A stretch of 37,004 nucleotides of DNA from Bryobacterales bacterium. GTDB lineage: Bacteria; Acidobacteriota; Terriglobia; Bryobacterales; Bryobacteraceae. The stretch lies in assembly GCA_020851655.1 (NCBI GenBank), contig JADZCI010000218.1, positions 1-37,004 of the forward strand, in the 5' to 3' direction. The position numbers and the translations under genes are program-made. The notes beneath the pieces are model-generated. The model was not told where the DNA came from. It made no database searches and saw nothing but the letters and a program-made list of their open reading frames with translations. Shown here piece by piece: positions 1 through 6,818 of this stretch (the stretch's first letter is position 1; each line of letters starts with the position of its first letter).

Positions 1-309
1 ATACAGGAACGGCTGTCGGTGGCGGGCGTGGAAGTGGTTGAATCGCGCCTCAGTTTTCTGGCCTATGCGCCGGAAATCGCGGCCGCGATGCTGCGGCGGC
101 AGCAGGCTTCGGCGGTGATCGCCGCGCGGCAAAAGATCGTGGAAGGCGCGGTCGGCATGGTCGAGCACGCGTTGTCGGCGCTGTCCGAAAAAGGCGTTGT
201 GGCGCTGGATGGCGAGCAGCGGGCGGCGATGGTCAGCAACCTGCTGGTGGTGTTGTGCGGCGAAGCGGCGGCGCAACCTGTGCTGAACACGGGGACGCTG
301 CAGCACTGA
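1..309 (+). CDS. SPFH/band-7 domain protein, C-terminal part (5' truncated by window)
   Basis: The frame is open from base 1 and ends at TGA 307-309, so the N-terminus lies outside the window; 102 residues are visible. The stretch with [20 protein letters not shown] followed by [27 protein letters not shown] matches the end of the SPFH (stomatin/prohibitin/flotillin/HflK) domain and its helical continuation, and the NLLVVLCGE...PVLNTGTL ending is typical of a bacterial SPFH subgroup of about 280-300 residues that usually carries an N-terminal membrane anchor. Such proteins form membrane-associated oligomeric scaffolds; the exact role of this one is not known. A small ribbon-helix-helix-like gene follows 12 bp later, a pairing I associate with this SPFH subgroup. 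Confidence 0.85.
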   Translation: MQERLSVAGVEVVESRLSFLAYAPEIAAAMLRRQQASAVIAARQKIVEGAVGMVEHALSALSEKGVVALDGEQRAAMVSNLLVVLCGEAAAQPVLNTGTLQH

Positions 310-321
310 GGAGCACCTGGG

Positions 322-507
322 ATGGCGGAGCGAAAGACGTTTCTCCTGCGCATCGATGAAAAGGTGCTGGACGCGCTCCGCCGCTGGGCTGACGACGATT
401 TGCGCAGCCTCAACGGCCAGATCGAATTCCTGCTGCGGCGCGCTTTACGGGAACGCGGGAGGCTAAAGGGCGGAGAGCCCGGCGAGCCGGCCCCGCCGGA
501 CTCGTAA
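322..507 (+). CDS. small Arc/ribbon-helix-helix-like protein
   Basis: A 61-residue protein: a short beta-strand-like start (KTFLLRIDEKVLDAL), then RRWADDDLRSLNGQIEFLLRRALRERGR, which is the strand-helix-helix pattern of Arc/MetJ-type DNA-binding proteins, ending in a Pro/Gly-rich tail. The phrase SLNGQIEFLLR recurs in proteins annotated as Arc-like or antitoxin-like. AGGAG at 309-313, overlapping the stop codon of the SPFH gene, sits 8 nt before the ATG, so the two are probably co-transcribed and coupled. There is no toxin-like partner beside it; the partners are the SPFH protein upstream and a HerA-type ATPase 10 bp downstream. A DNA-binding regulator of this small operon is plausible; a protein-protein adaptor role cannot be excluded. 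Confidence 0.7.
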   Translation: MAERKTFLLRIDEKVLDALRRWADDDLRSLNGQIEFLLRRALRERGRLKGGEPGEPAPPDS

Positions 508-517
508 AATAGCGTTG

Positions 518-2875
518 ATGACGGACTTCGAGAAGCTTGGCGCGTTCTACCTGGGAAAAGAAATAGAGGGTGGCCAGATTGTCCTGTACGATGCCAAGGA
601 CCTGGTCACCCACGCCGTTTGCGTGGGCATGACCGGCAGCGGCAAGACCGGCTTGTGCATCAGCCTGCTGGAAGAGGCGGCGATTGACGGGATTCCGGCG
701 ATCGTCATCGACCCGAAGGGAGACCTGGGGAATCTTCTGCTGGCGTTTCCGGATTTGCGGCCCGCCGACTTCGAGCCTTGGATCAACGAGGACGAAGCGC
801 GGAGAAAGGGCCTGGCGGCGGCCGCCTTTGCCGCGCAGCAGGCCGAGTTGTGGAAGACCGGACTGGCCAAGTGGGGCCAGGACGGCGCGCGCATCCGGCG
901 CATGGTGGACGCCGCGGACTTCACCATTTACACGCCGGGCAGCGACGCGGGCGTGCCGCTGTCGATCATGAACTCGTTCGCCGCGCCGGATGAAGCGCTG
1001 CGAGGCGACCGCGAGCTAATGCGCGACCGCGTGAGCGCCACCGCCACCAGCCTGCTCGGCATGGCGGGCATCGACGCCGACCCGGTGCGGAGCCGCGAGC
1101 ATGCGCTGCTGGCCAATATCCTGGACCGCGCCTGGGAAAACGGCGAAGACCTCGACTTGGGCGCGATCATCGCGCGCGTGCAGAAGCCGCCGTTCGACAA
1201 AGTCGGGGTGCTCGACCTCGAGAGCTTCTATCCGTCCAAGGAACGCTTCGCGCTGGCGATGGCGCTGAACAACCTGCTGGCCTCACCCGGTTTTGAAGCC
1301 TGGCTGCAAGGCGAGCCGCTGGATATTCAGAGCCTGCTTTTCACGTCCGCCGGCAAGCCGCGAATCTCGATTCTGTCTATTGCGCACCTGAGCGACAGCG
1401 AGCGCATGTTCTTTGTGTCGCTGCTGCTCAACCAGACGCTCAGTTGGGTGCGCGCCCAACCGGGAACCACGAGCCTGCGGGCCATCCTGTATATGGACGA
1501 GATTTTCGGGTACTTTCCGCCGGTCGCCAATCCGCCGTCGAAGAAGCCGCTGCTGACGCTGTTGAAGCAGGCGCGCGCCTTCGGGCTGGGCGTCGTTCTG
1601 GCCACGCAGAACCCGGTGGATCTCGATTACAAGGGCCTGGCCAACACGGGGACCTGGTTTATCGGGCGTCTGCAAACCGAGCGCGACAAGGCGCGGGTGA
1701 TGGAAGGGCTGGAAGGCGCGGCGGCGGCAACCGGCGGCCAGTTCGACCGGCAGAAGATGGAGCAGACGCTGGCCGGCCTGGGCAACCGCATTTTTCTTTT
1801 GAACAGCGTGCACGACGACGCGCCGGTGCTGTTTGAGACGCGCTGGGCGTTGTCGTACCTGCGCGGGCCGCTGGCGCGGCCGGAGATCAAGAGGCTGATG
1901 GCGGCGCGCAAGGAACCGGCCTCCGCGGCGGCGGCGCCGGAAGCAGTCACGTCCAAGGCGGCGGCAGCGGCGGAGACGCCGCCCGTGCTTCCTCCGGACG
2001 TGCCGCAGTATTTTGTTCCGCTGCAATCGCCGGGCGAAGCGGTTTATCAGCCGCGGTTGCTGGCGGCGGCGCAGGTGCAGTTCAGCGACGCCAAGGCGGG
2101 AATCGATGAAGTCCGGGAAGTGCTGGTGACGGTTCCGCTGACCGATGCGGCGGTGGCGGTCAACTGGGATGAGACGCGGATTCTGGAGATCCCCGCGGCC
2201 GACTTGGGCAAGGAGCCAGAGCCCGGAGCGAAATTCGCCGAGGCGCCAGCCAGCGCGGCCAAGGCCAAGAACTACGCCGCGTGGCAGAAGGGCTTTGCCA
2301 CCTGGGTTTATCAGACCCAGAAGATCGAGGTTTACAAGAGCGCGAGCCTGGGGGAGATTTCCAAGCCGGGCGAATCAGAGGCCCAGTTCCGCGTGAGAAT
2401 CCAGCAGCGCGCGCGCGAGGAGCGCGACAAGGCTGTGGAGAAGCTGCGCCAGAAGTTCGCGCCGAAGCTGGCGGCCTTGCAGGAGCGGCAGCGGCGCGCC
2501 GAAGCCGCGCTCCAAAAGGAGAAGGAGCAGTCGCAGGGTGAGATGCTGCAATCGGTGATCAACGTTGGCACGGGGCTGTTGGGGGCGTTTCTCGGCGGCA
2601 GCCGGCGGTCTTCGGTGGCCTCCAAGGCGGGCAGCGCGCTGCGCTCCATCAACCGCGCGCGCAAGGAGTCCGGCGATGTGGGCCGGGCCGAAGGCAACCT
2701 CGAAGCGTTTCAGGCGCAAATCGAGGAATTGAACACGCAGTTCGAAGCCGAGTCGGCGGCGCTCGCCAGCACGGTGGACCCGGCGGCCGCGCCGCTTCAA
2801 CCGGTCGTGATCAAGCCGAAGAAGACGAACATTTCGGTTCAGCTTTGCGGCCTGGGCTGGATCTCCGAAGCGTAG
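518..2875 (+). CDS. HerA/FtsK-like P-loop ATPase with C-terminal coiled coil
   Basis: A 785-residue ATP-binding protein. Walker A is GMTGSGKT at residues 37-44, close to the N-terminus as in the HerA/DUF87 class, and Walker B is ILYMDE with D327/E328, followed by a KQARAFGLGVVLATQNP sensor-like stretch, which together define a HerA/FtsK-family motor. The last third is different: an Ala/Pro-rich linker near 460-490, a charged coiled coil near 620-676, and a small hydrophobic Gly-rich segment (VGTGLLGAFLGG) near 681-692. ATG at 518 is preferred to the in-frame TTG at 515; neither has a clear Shine-Dalgarno. The role is unknown; family members pump or remodel DNA, but the tail suggests a membrane or partner contact. 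It follows the SPFH and ribbon-helix-helix genes closely. Confidence 0.8.
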   Translation: MTDFEKLGAFYLGKEIEGGQIVLYDAKDLVTHAVCVGMTGSGKTGLCISLLEEAAIDGIPAIVIDPKGDLGNLLLAFPDLRPADFEPWINEDEARRKGLAAAAFAAQQAELWKTGLAKWGQDGARIRRMVDAADFTIYTPGSDAGVPLSIMNSFAAPDEALRGDRELMRDRVSATATSLLGMAGIDADPVRSREHALLANILDRAWENGEDLDLGAIIARVQKPPFDKVGVLDLESFYPSKERFALAMALNNLLASPGFEAWLQGEPLDIQSLLFTSAGKPRISILSIAHLSDSERMFFVSLLLNQTLSWVRAQPGTTSLRAILYMDEIFGYFPPVANPPSKKPLLTLLKQARAFGLGVVLATQNPVDLDYKGLANTGTWFIGRLQTERDKARVMEGLEGAAAATGGQFDRQKMEQTLAGLGNRIFLLNSVHDDAPVLFETRWALSYLRGPLARPEIKRLMAARKEPASAAAAPEAVTSKAAAAAETPPVLPPDVPQYFVPLQSPGEAVYQPRLLAAAQVQFSDAKAGIDEVREVLVTVPLTDAAVAVNWDETRILEIPAADLGKEPEPGAKFAEAPASAAKAKNYAAWQKGFATWVYQTQKIEVYKSASLGEISKPGESEAQFRVRIQQRAREERDKAVEKLRQKFAPKLAALQERQRRAEAALQKEKEQSQGEMLQSVINVGTGLLGAFLGGSRRSSVASKAGSALRSINRARKESGDVGRAEGNLEAFQAQIEELNTQFEAESAALASTVDPAAAPLQPVVIKPKKTNISVQLCGLGWISEA

Positions 2876-2888
2876 AAAACTTACGCTT
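2868..2888. terminator. hairpin spanning two convergent stop codons
   Basis: AAGCGTA at 2868-2874 and TACGCTT at 2882-2888 form a perfect 7-bp inverted repeat around a 7-nt loop, covering the stop codons of the rightward ATPase gene and the leftward aminotransferase gene, which are only 5 bp apart. It could act as a weak two-way terminator, but neither strand has a following T-run, so this is tentative. Confidence 0.35.
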
Positions 2889-4200
2889 TGAGCGCTTTCA
2901 ATGCGCCGGCGTTGCGCTGAATTTTGGTAATGGCTTCGGCAATCTGGTCCATGTCGGACCGGGGGCCGAGCAGCATGGTCTGAGTAAACCAGACGGCCTG
3001 CTCGCAGAGTTTGTCGTTGCCCGGGCACTGGTTCTTCTCGCGCCACAGCTTGAGGCGCGCCTCGCCGTAGATCCGCCGGTAATGGCGCGACGAGATGACA
3101 CGCTCGATGAACGGCTCCTTGTTGAGCGGCGTGTAGCCGCTGGCGCCCGGGATGCCTTCGGCTGCCAGGGCTTTGAGGAACGTCTTGCGGGGCACGCCCT
3201 CAAACGCGGCCGGGTCGTAGCGGAGCATGTAGAGGTGCCAGGCATTCCGCGTGCAGCCGTCAGCGAGCCGGGCGGGCTGGATGCCGGGGACGCTCTTCAA
3301 CATCTTGGTCAGATACGCGGCATTCTGTTCGCGGGTGCGGGCCTGCTCTTCGATGCGCGTCATCTGCGCCATCAGCAGGGCGGCCTGAAAGTCGGTCAAA
3401 CGGAGGTTGGCGCCGTTTGAGGCATAGGCGGACAGCGACAGGGCATCGGCCTTCCAGGCGCGGCCATTAGAGTGGAACGAGTAGGCGCGGCTCATCAACT
3501 GTTCGTCGTTGGTGATCAGCGCTCCGCCTTCGCCGGAGTTGAGGTTTTTCGAGGCCTGGAAGCTGAAGCAGCCGCAATCGCCCAGCGTGCCCACCTTTTT
3601 GCCGCGCCACTCGGCGAGGTGCGCCTGGCAGGCGTCTTCGATGACACGCAGCTTGTATTTGCGGGCTTCCGGCAGGATCTTGTCCAGATCGGCGGGCGCG
3701 CCGCCGACATGCACGGGAATGATGGCGGCCGACTGGTCGCTGACGCGCTGCGCGATGCCGCGGGCATCCATCTGGAAGGTTTCGATGTCGGTGTCGGTAA
3801 ACACCGGAAGCGCGTGCTGCAAGAGCACGACGTTGAGCGTGGCTACGAAGGTGTAGGGCGAGAGCAGCACCTCGTCGCCGGGCCCGATGTCCAGGGCATT
3901 GAGGGAGGCGATCAGCGCGCTGGTGCCGTTGGCCGTGGCCAGGCAATGCTTGGAGCCGGTCAGGCGCGCGTACTGGTCCTCGAACTGGTCGACGCGCTTG
4001 CCCGTGGTGCGGCCCCAATGGCCGCTGCGCAAGGTGTCCAGCAGCGCGTTCTCCTCGAGTTGGTTGAAGCGGGGCCAGGAGGGAAACTTCGCGCTGCGAA
4101 CGGGCGCGCCGCCTTGGATGGCCAGTTTGTCGTTGGCCGCCGCAAGGGGCACGGCTGCCGCGGCGGCGGCGGGGGTGTGAAAGAAGGTTCGACGGGTCAT
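2881..4200 (-). CDS. DegT/DnrJ/EryC1/StrS-family PLP aminotransferase with Tat-like leader
   Basis: A 439-residue protein. After an N-terminal MTRRTFFHTPAAAAAAVPLA twin-arginine-like leader comes a sugar-aminotransferase-type fold: GGAPVR, W..F...E near 42-50, TANGTSAL, D189 in VIEDACQAH (pairs with the pyridine nitrogen) and K218 in FQASKNLNSGEGG, the expected PLP lysine. Family members transaminate nucleotide-linked keto-sugars, and some are regulatory or have other substrates. The chosen ATG at 4198-4200 has GGGAGGGAG about 10 nt upstream on the minus strand; longer in-frame starts (to 4275) would run into the divergent gene. No sugar-nucleotide genes are nearby, so the substrate is unknown. 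The Tat leader is unusual for this cytoplasmic fold. It is possible that it is not functional. Confidence 0.85.
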   Translation of the reverse strand: MTRRTFFHTPAAAAAAVPLAAANDKLAIQGGAPVRSAKFPSWPRFNQLEENALLDTLRSGHWGRTTGKRVDQFEDQYARLTGSKHCLATANGTSALIASLNALDIGPGDEVLLSPYTFVATLNVVLLQHALPVFTDTDIETFQMDARGIAQRVSDQSAAIIPVHVGGAPADLDKILPEARKYKLRVIEDACQAHLAEWRGKKVGTLGDCGCFSFQASKNLNSGEGGALITNDEQLMSRAYSFHSNGRAWKADALSLSAYASNGANLRLTDFQAALLMAQMTRIEEQARTREQNAAYLTKMLKSVPGIQPARLADGCTRNAWHLYMLRYDPAAFEGVPRKTFLKALAAEGIPGASGYTPLNKEPFIERVISSRHYRRIYGEARLKLWREKNQCPGNDKLCEQAVWFTQTMLLGPRSDMDQIAEAITKIQRNAGALKALKA

Positions 4201-4237
4201 GTGAGGCAGAACTCCCTCCCGCATTATCCTACTCTTA

Positions 4238-4903
4238 GTGAGTGATTCGTGGAGAAAGTTGGATGCCGACATCACCGGCTGCGAACTCTGCCCGCGTCTG
4301 CGGCAACATTGCCGGCGGATGGCGGAGGTAAAGCGGCGCGCCTACCGCGAGTGGGACTATTGGGGAAAACCGGTGCCGGGTTTCGGCGACCCGGATGCGC
4401 GGCTGTTGATTGTGGGGCTGGCGCCCGCCGCGCACGGCGCCAACCGCACGGGGCGCGTGTTCACGGGCGACGCGTCGGGTGACTTTCTGTACCGTGTTCT
4501 GCATCACACCGGGTTTGCGTCGGGCGCGGTGAGCCGGCATAAGGGCGACGGGTTGGAACTGCATGATGCGCGCATCGCGGCGGCGGTGCGCTGCGCTCCA
4601 CCCGGCAACAAGCCCACGCCGGCCGAGTTCGAGATGTGCCGGCCCTACCTCGAGCGGGAACTGGCGCTGCTCAAAAATCTGAAAGTCGTCGTGGCGTTGG
4701 GGCGGCTGGGGTTCGACTCCTACCGCAAGGTTGTGGGATTGCCCCGGCTGGATTTCGCGCACGATTTGCAGCACGACACCCGCCCTGTGGTGATCACCAG
4801 CTATCATCCGAGCCAGCAGAACACGTTTACCGGACGCCTGACGGAGCCCATGCTGGAGGCTGTTTTCCGGCGAGCGAAGCGCCTGATCGACGCCTTACAA
4901 TAA
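4238..4903 (+). CDS. family 5 uracil-DNA glycosylase (UdgB type, 4Fe-4S)
   Basis: A 221-residue DNA repair enzyme that excises uracil and other deaminated bases. Four cysteines, C15, C18, C119 and C134, fit the 4Fe-4S cluster of thermophile-type UDGs. Motif A is GLAPAAHG at 60-67, in which the catalytic Asp/Asn of other UDG families is absent as is characteristic of family 5, and motif B is ITSYHPSQQN with H190. The GTG at 4238 is the first usable start but has no Shine-Dalgarno; an in-frame TTG at 4259 with GGAG at 4251-4254 is an alternative that would keep all motifs. Only 37 bp separate this start from the divergent aminotransferase start, so promoters must overlap the coding ends. The assignment is confident from motifs; substrate range is inferred from the family. 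Confidence 0.9.
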   Translation: MSDSWRKLDADITGCELCPRLRQHCRRMAEVKRRAYREWDYWGKPVPGFGDPDARLLIVGLAPAAHGANRTGRVFTGDASGDFLYRVLHHTGFASGAVSRHKGDGLELHDARIAAAVRCAPPGNKPTPAEFEMCRPYLERELALLKNLKVVVALGRLGFDSYRKVVGLPRLDFAHDLQHDTRPVVITSYHPSQQNTFTGRLTEPMLEAVFRRAKRLIDALQ

Positions 4904-4916
4904 AAGCAACACCGTC

Positions 4917-5672
4917 ATGGGCAACGCGTCACTGGTTGGCGTGCGCACAGTTCCGGGCCCGCCCGGCTTCCGGGCGCCGCGGCGCCGCGACCTGCTGGCC
5001 GCCGTCCTGCTGTTCAAGCCGGAGACGTTCACCGGCGGGCTGTGGCGGCGAATCGAACCGGTCTATGCGCGGACGCTGGCGCACCCATTTCTGACCGGGT
5101 TGACCGACGGGAGTCTGCCGCGCGCGAAGTTCCAGTTTTATCTTGCCCAGGACAGTCTCTACCTGCGCGCGTTCGGACAGGCGCTGAACCTGCTGGCGGC
5201 CAAGGCGCCGCGTCCGGAGTGGGCCGTGATGCTTTCCCAGCATTCGGTTGAGGCGGTGCGGGAAGAGCGCGAGATGCACCGGTCGATTCTCCAATCGTAT
5301 GGCGCTCAACCGGTGTCGAAGATGGCGCCCACGAATCTCGCCTATACCAACCACCTGTTTGCCAGCGTGCTGAGGAACGGTTATCTCCAGGGCTTGTGCG
5401 CCTTGCTGCCGTGTTACTGGATTTATTGGGAAGTGGGCAAGCACCTGGCGCGCAAGGGTTCGCCGGACAAGGACTACGAGCGGTGGATTCGCCAATATTC
5501 GGGCGGCGATTACGGCAAGACGGTGAACGAGGTGCTCGGGATGGCCGATGAAGCGGCCGCGAGCGCCGCGGCCGGGGAGCGGCTGCACGCCGCGGAACTG
5601 TTTGAACAGTCGGCGCGCTACGAGTACCTGTTCTGGGATATGGCCTGGAGGGAAGAGACCTGGGCGCCTTAG
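4917..5672 (+). CDS. TenA/Thi-4 family protein (thiaminase II-like) with N-terminal extension
   Basis: A 251-residue all-helical TenA-like protein. Known TenA enzymes hydrolyse aminopyrimidines to salvage the HMP part of thiamin. Candidate active-site residues are present: D79 in YLAQDSLYLRAF, Y143 in YTNHL, C166 in ALLPCYWIYWEVG and E236 in YEYLFWDMAW. The typical family start (LWRRIEPVYARTLAHPF) only begins near residue 42; ahead of it is an extra segment with PRRRDLLAAVLLF, reminiscent of a twin-arginine signal. The only in-frame alternative start before it is GTG 4941, which keeps that segment. There is no strong Shine-Dalgarno. It starts 13 bp after the glycosylase gene. No other thiamin genes and no recognisable TPP riboswitch lie here, so the substrate is uncertain. 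Confidence 0.85.
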   Translation: MGNASLVGVRTVPGPPGFRAPRRRDLLAAVLLFKPETFTGGLWRRIEPVYARTLAHPFLTGLTDGSLPRAKFQFYLAQDSLYLRAFGQALNLLAAKAPRPEWAVMLSQHSVEAVREEREMHRSILQSYGAQPVSKMAPTNLAYTNHLFASVLRNGYLQGLCALLPCYWIYWEVGKHLARKGSPDKDYERWIRQYSGGDYGKTVNEVLGMADEAAASAAAGERLHAAELFEQSARYEYLFWDMAWREETWAP

Positions 5673-5686
5673 GAGGGTAAGAAGTA

Positions 5687-5926
5687 ATGGCCCGCGGATG
5701 GGAAAGTAAGTCGGTTGAGTCACAACAGGAATTGGCGGCGGCGCGTGAGCCCAAGCCGGCCACACAGAGTCCTGAAGAAGTGGCGCGGCGCGCCCGGCAC
5801 GACAGCCTTCTGCTGCAGCGCACACGGATTCTGAGCGAAATGCAGAGCGCCTGCAACCCGCGTTTCAGGAGTCAATTGGAGGCGGCGCTGGCGCACCTGG
5901 AAGCCGAGGTAAGGAAGCTGGAGTAG
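5687..5926 (+). CDS. small charged protein of unknown function
   Basis: A 79-residue, Ala/Glu/Arg-rich protein that I do not recognise as a named family. Residues from about 28 on (SPEEVARRARHDSLLLQRTR) to the end (AALAHLEAEVRKLE) look like two amphipathic helices, possibly a short coiled coil. There is no signal peptide, membrane span or metal motif. A strong AGGAGG at 5671-5676 overlaps the stop codon of the TenA gene and sits 10 nt before the ATG, which makes translation and co-transcription with tenA very likely. Its gene is the last rightward one before the gene-free stretch. Confidence 0.75.
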   Translation: MARGWESKSVESQQELAAAREPKPATQSPEEVARRARHDSLLLQRTRILSEMQSACNPRFRSQLEAALAHLEAEVRKLE

Positions 5927-5979
5927 GGGCGCACACTACGGCGCCGCGGCCTGGAGTGGAAATCTCGGAGAGTGAAATT

Positions 5980-6381
5980 GTACCGGCCGGGTTGTCTCCG
6001 CCGAGGGTTCGCGTTGTTGGCAACGTCCCTATGGGTTTCACCCGGCCAGTACTGATGACCTGTGCCGTCTTGACGGCCGCCCGCCCCCCGTACCTTCCGT
6101 TTCCTGTGGAAGTGAGCGTGAGGAGCGTATTTATTTTCACCGCGGTCGAAGGAGTATCTCCTTGCCCTCTTCGACGCTGCCGCTGAGACTCGTCAAGAGG
6201 GTAAATCGCACCAACCATCCGGAACCCCGCTCGGTGGCAGAGGGCCGCGCCAGAGGTCAGTCTGACGAAGAAACGGATGGCCGCTACTTGTTGGCTGTTG
6301 CCAGTCACCATAGCGAAGGGAACTCTCAAAACCGCCGGCCGGCAAGTCTGTCCCTGGTCTTACAGCAACACAGGAGAGCGG
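5980..6381 (+). ncRNA. candidate stand-alone HEARO / IscB-type omega RNA
   Basis: The 531 bp between two convergent genes hold no credible protein but many nested inverted repeats: GTAC-x-GGCCGGGT 5980-5992 with ACCCGGCC-x-GTAC 6040-6052, enclosing CGTTG/CAACG (6012-6016/6021-6025); GCCGT/ACGGC (6064-6077); CTTCC/GGAAG (6094-6112); AAGGAG/CTCCTT (6149-6163); CCCTCTT-c-GACG/CGTC-AAGAGGG (6165-6176/6191-6201); and CCATCCG/CGGATGG (6215-6221/6274-6280). On the plus strand, short islands occur in the order I recall from IscB omega RNAs: GCTGAGAC 6182, CCGGAAC 6219, CGGATGGCC 6274, TTGTTGG 6288, GGGAAC 6318, TTACA 6360 and AGGAG..CGG 6372-6381. In IscB elements the last is the ribosome site of iscB, but no iscB follows. 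The structure is seen; identity is inferred from memory of the family, and the ends are approximate. Confidence 0.6.
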
Positions 6382-6457
6382 GGCTGGGACGGTGAAGACG
6401 CGCCAAGTGCTTGAGCGCGAAGGTGAGAAAAATCCCGCGGCGGCGTGACCGGCCGCT

Positions 6458-6817
6458 TCAGGCGCGGGCGGCGCGGCAGGCCGGGCAGGGGCAGATGGAA
6501 CGCAGATGGGTGTAGGAATAGATGCCGGCGTTGTGGCCGTCGTTCCAGAAGAAGCGGATGGCGTAGGCGCCGACCTCTTCGACGCTAAGCAACTTGATCT
6601 TGGGCTTGAACATCTGGAACGGGTCGGGTTTGGCCGGGGGTGAAGAATAACTGGTCTTCTGGGGCTCCGTGCCGTGGGCGCCGGTGCAGGTGGCGCACGG
6701 GCACTCGTCCCGCAGGTACTCGTTGGAGTACTCGCTGCGATGGCCGTCGGACCAGTCGATCTTGATGCCGGAGGACTTGGCGATGGCGATGTGTTCAGGG
6801 TCGGTGGAGACAGTCAT
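6458..6817 (-). CDS. DUF971 / gamma-butyrobetaine hydroxylase-like N-terminal domain protein
   Basis: A 119-residue protein made of one DUF971 domain. It opens with SSGIKIDWSDGHRSEYSNEYLRDECPCATC and ends ...AYAIRFFWNDGHNAGIYSYTHLRSICPCPAC, the usual W.DGH...LR..C pattern. Two CPCxxC clusters (C39/C41/C44 and C109/C111/C114) could bind a metal such as zinc or iron-sulfur; in gamma-butyrobetaine hydroxylase the related domain is a zinc-binding module. Stand-alone members are often linked with iron-sulfur handling genes, but none are here. The ATG comes one base after the rel stop codon (TAA-C-ATG), so translation is likely coupled to rel. The function is unknown. Confidence 0.85.
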   Translation of the reverse strand: MTVSTDPEHIAIAKSSGIKIDWSDGHRSEYSNEYLRDECPCATCTGAHGTEPQKTSYSSPPAKPDPFQMFKPKIKLLSVEEVGAYAIRFFWNDGHNAGIYSYTHLRSICPCPACRAARA

Positions 6818-6818
6818 G

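Noticed and set aside
2845..3420. 191-codon frame opposite the DegT gene
   Set aside because: Shadow of the aminotransferase; no ribosome site or family match.
6182..6189. CTGAGA motif as part of a TPP riboswitch near the tenA-like gene
   Set aside because: The partner motifs of the thi-box are missing, and the site is downstream, not upstream, of the gene.
5865..6329. 154-codon open frame on the minus strand, and shorter plus-strand frames, in the gene-free stretch
   Set aside because: No recognisable domain or ribosome site, it overlaps the preceding gene, and the sequence is dominated by inverted repeats. An RNA explains it better.
6392..6448. 18-codon GTG frame just after AGGAG at the end of the RNA candidate, as a remnant of an IscB N-terminus
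   Set aside because: Too short, spacing of 15 nt is long, and the residues show no convincing PLMP-type motif.
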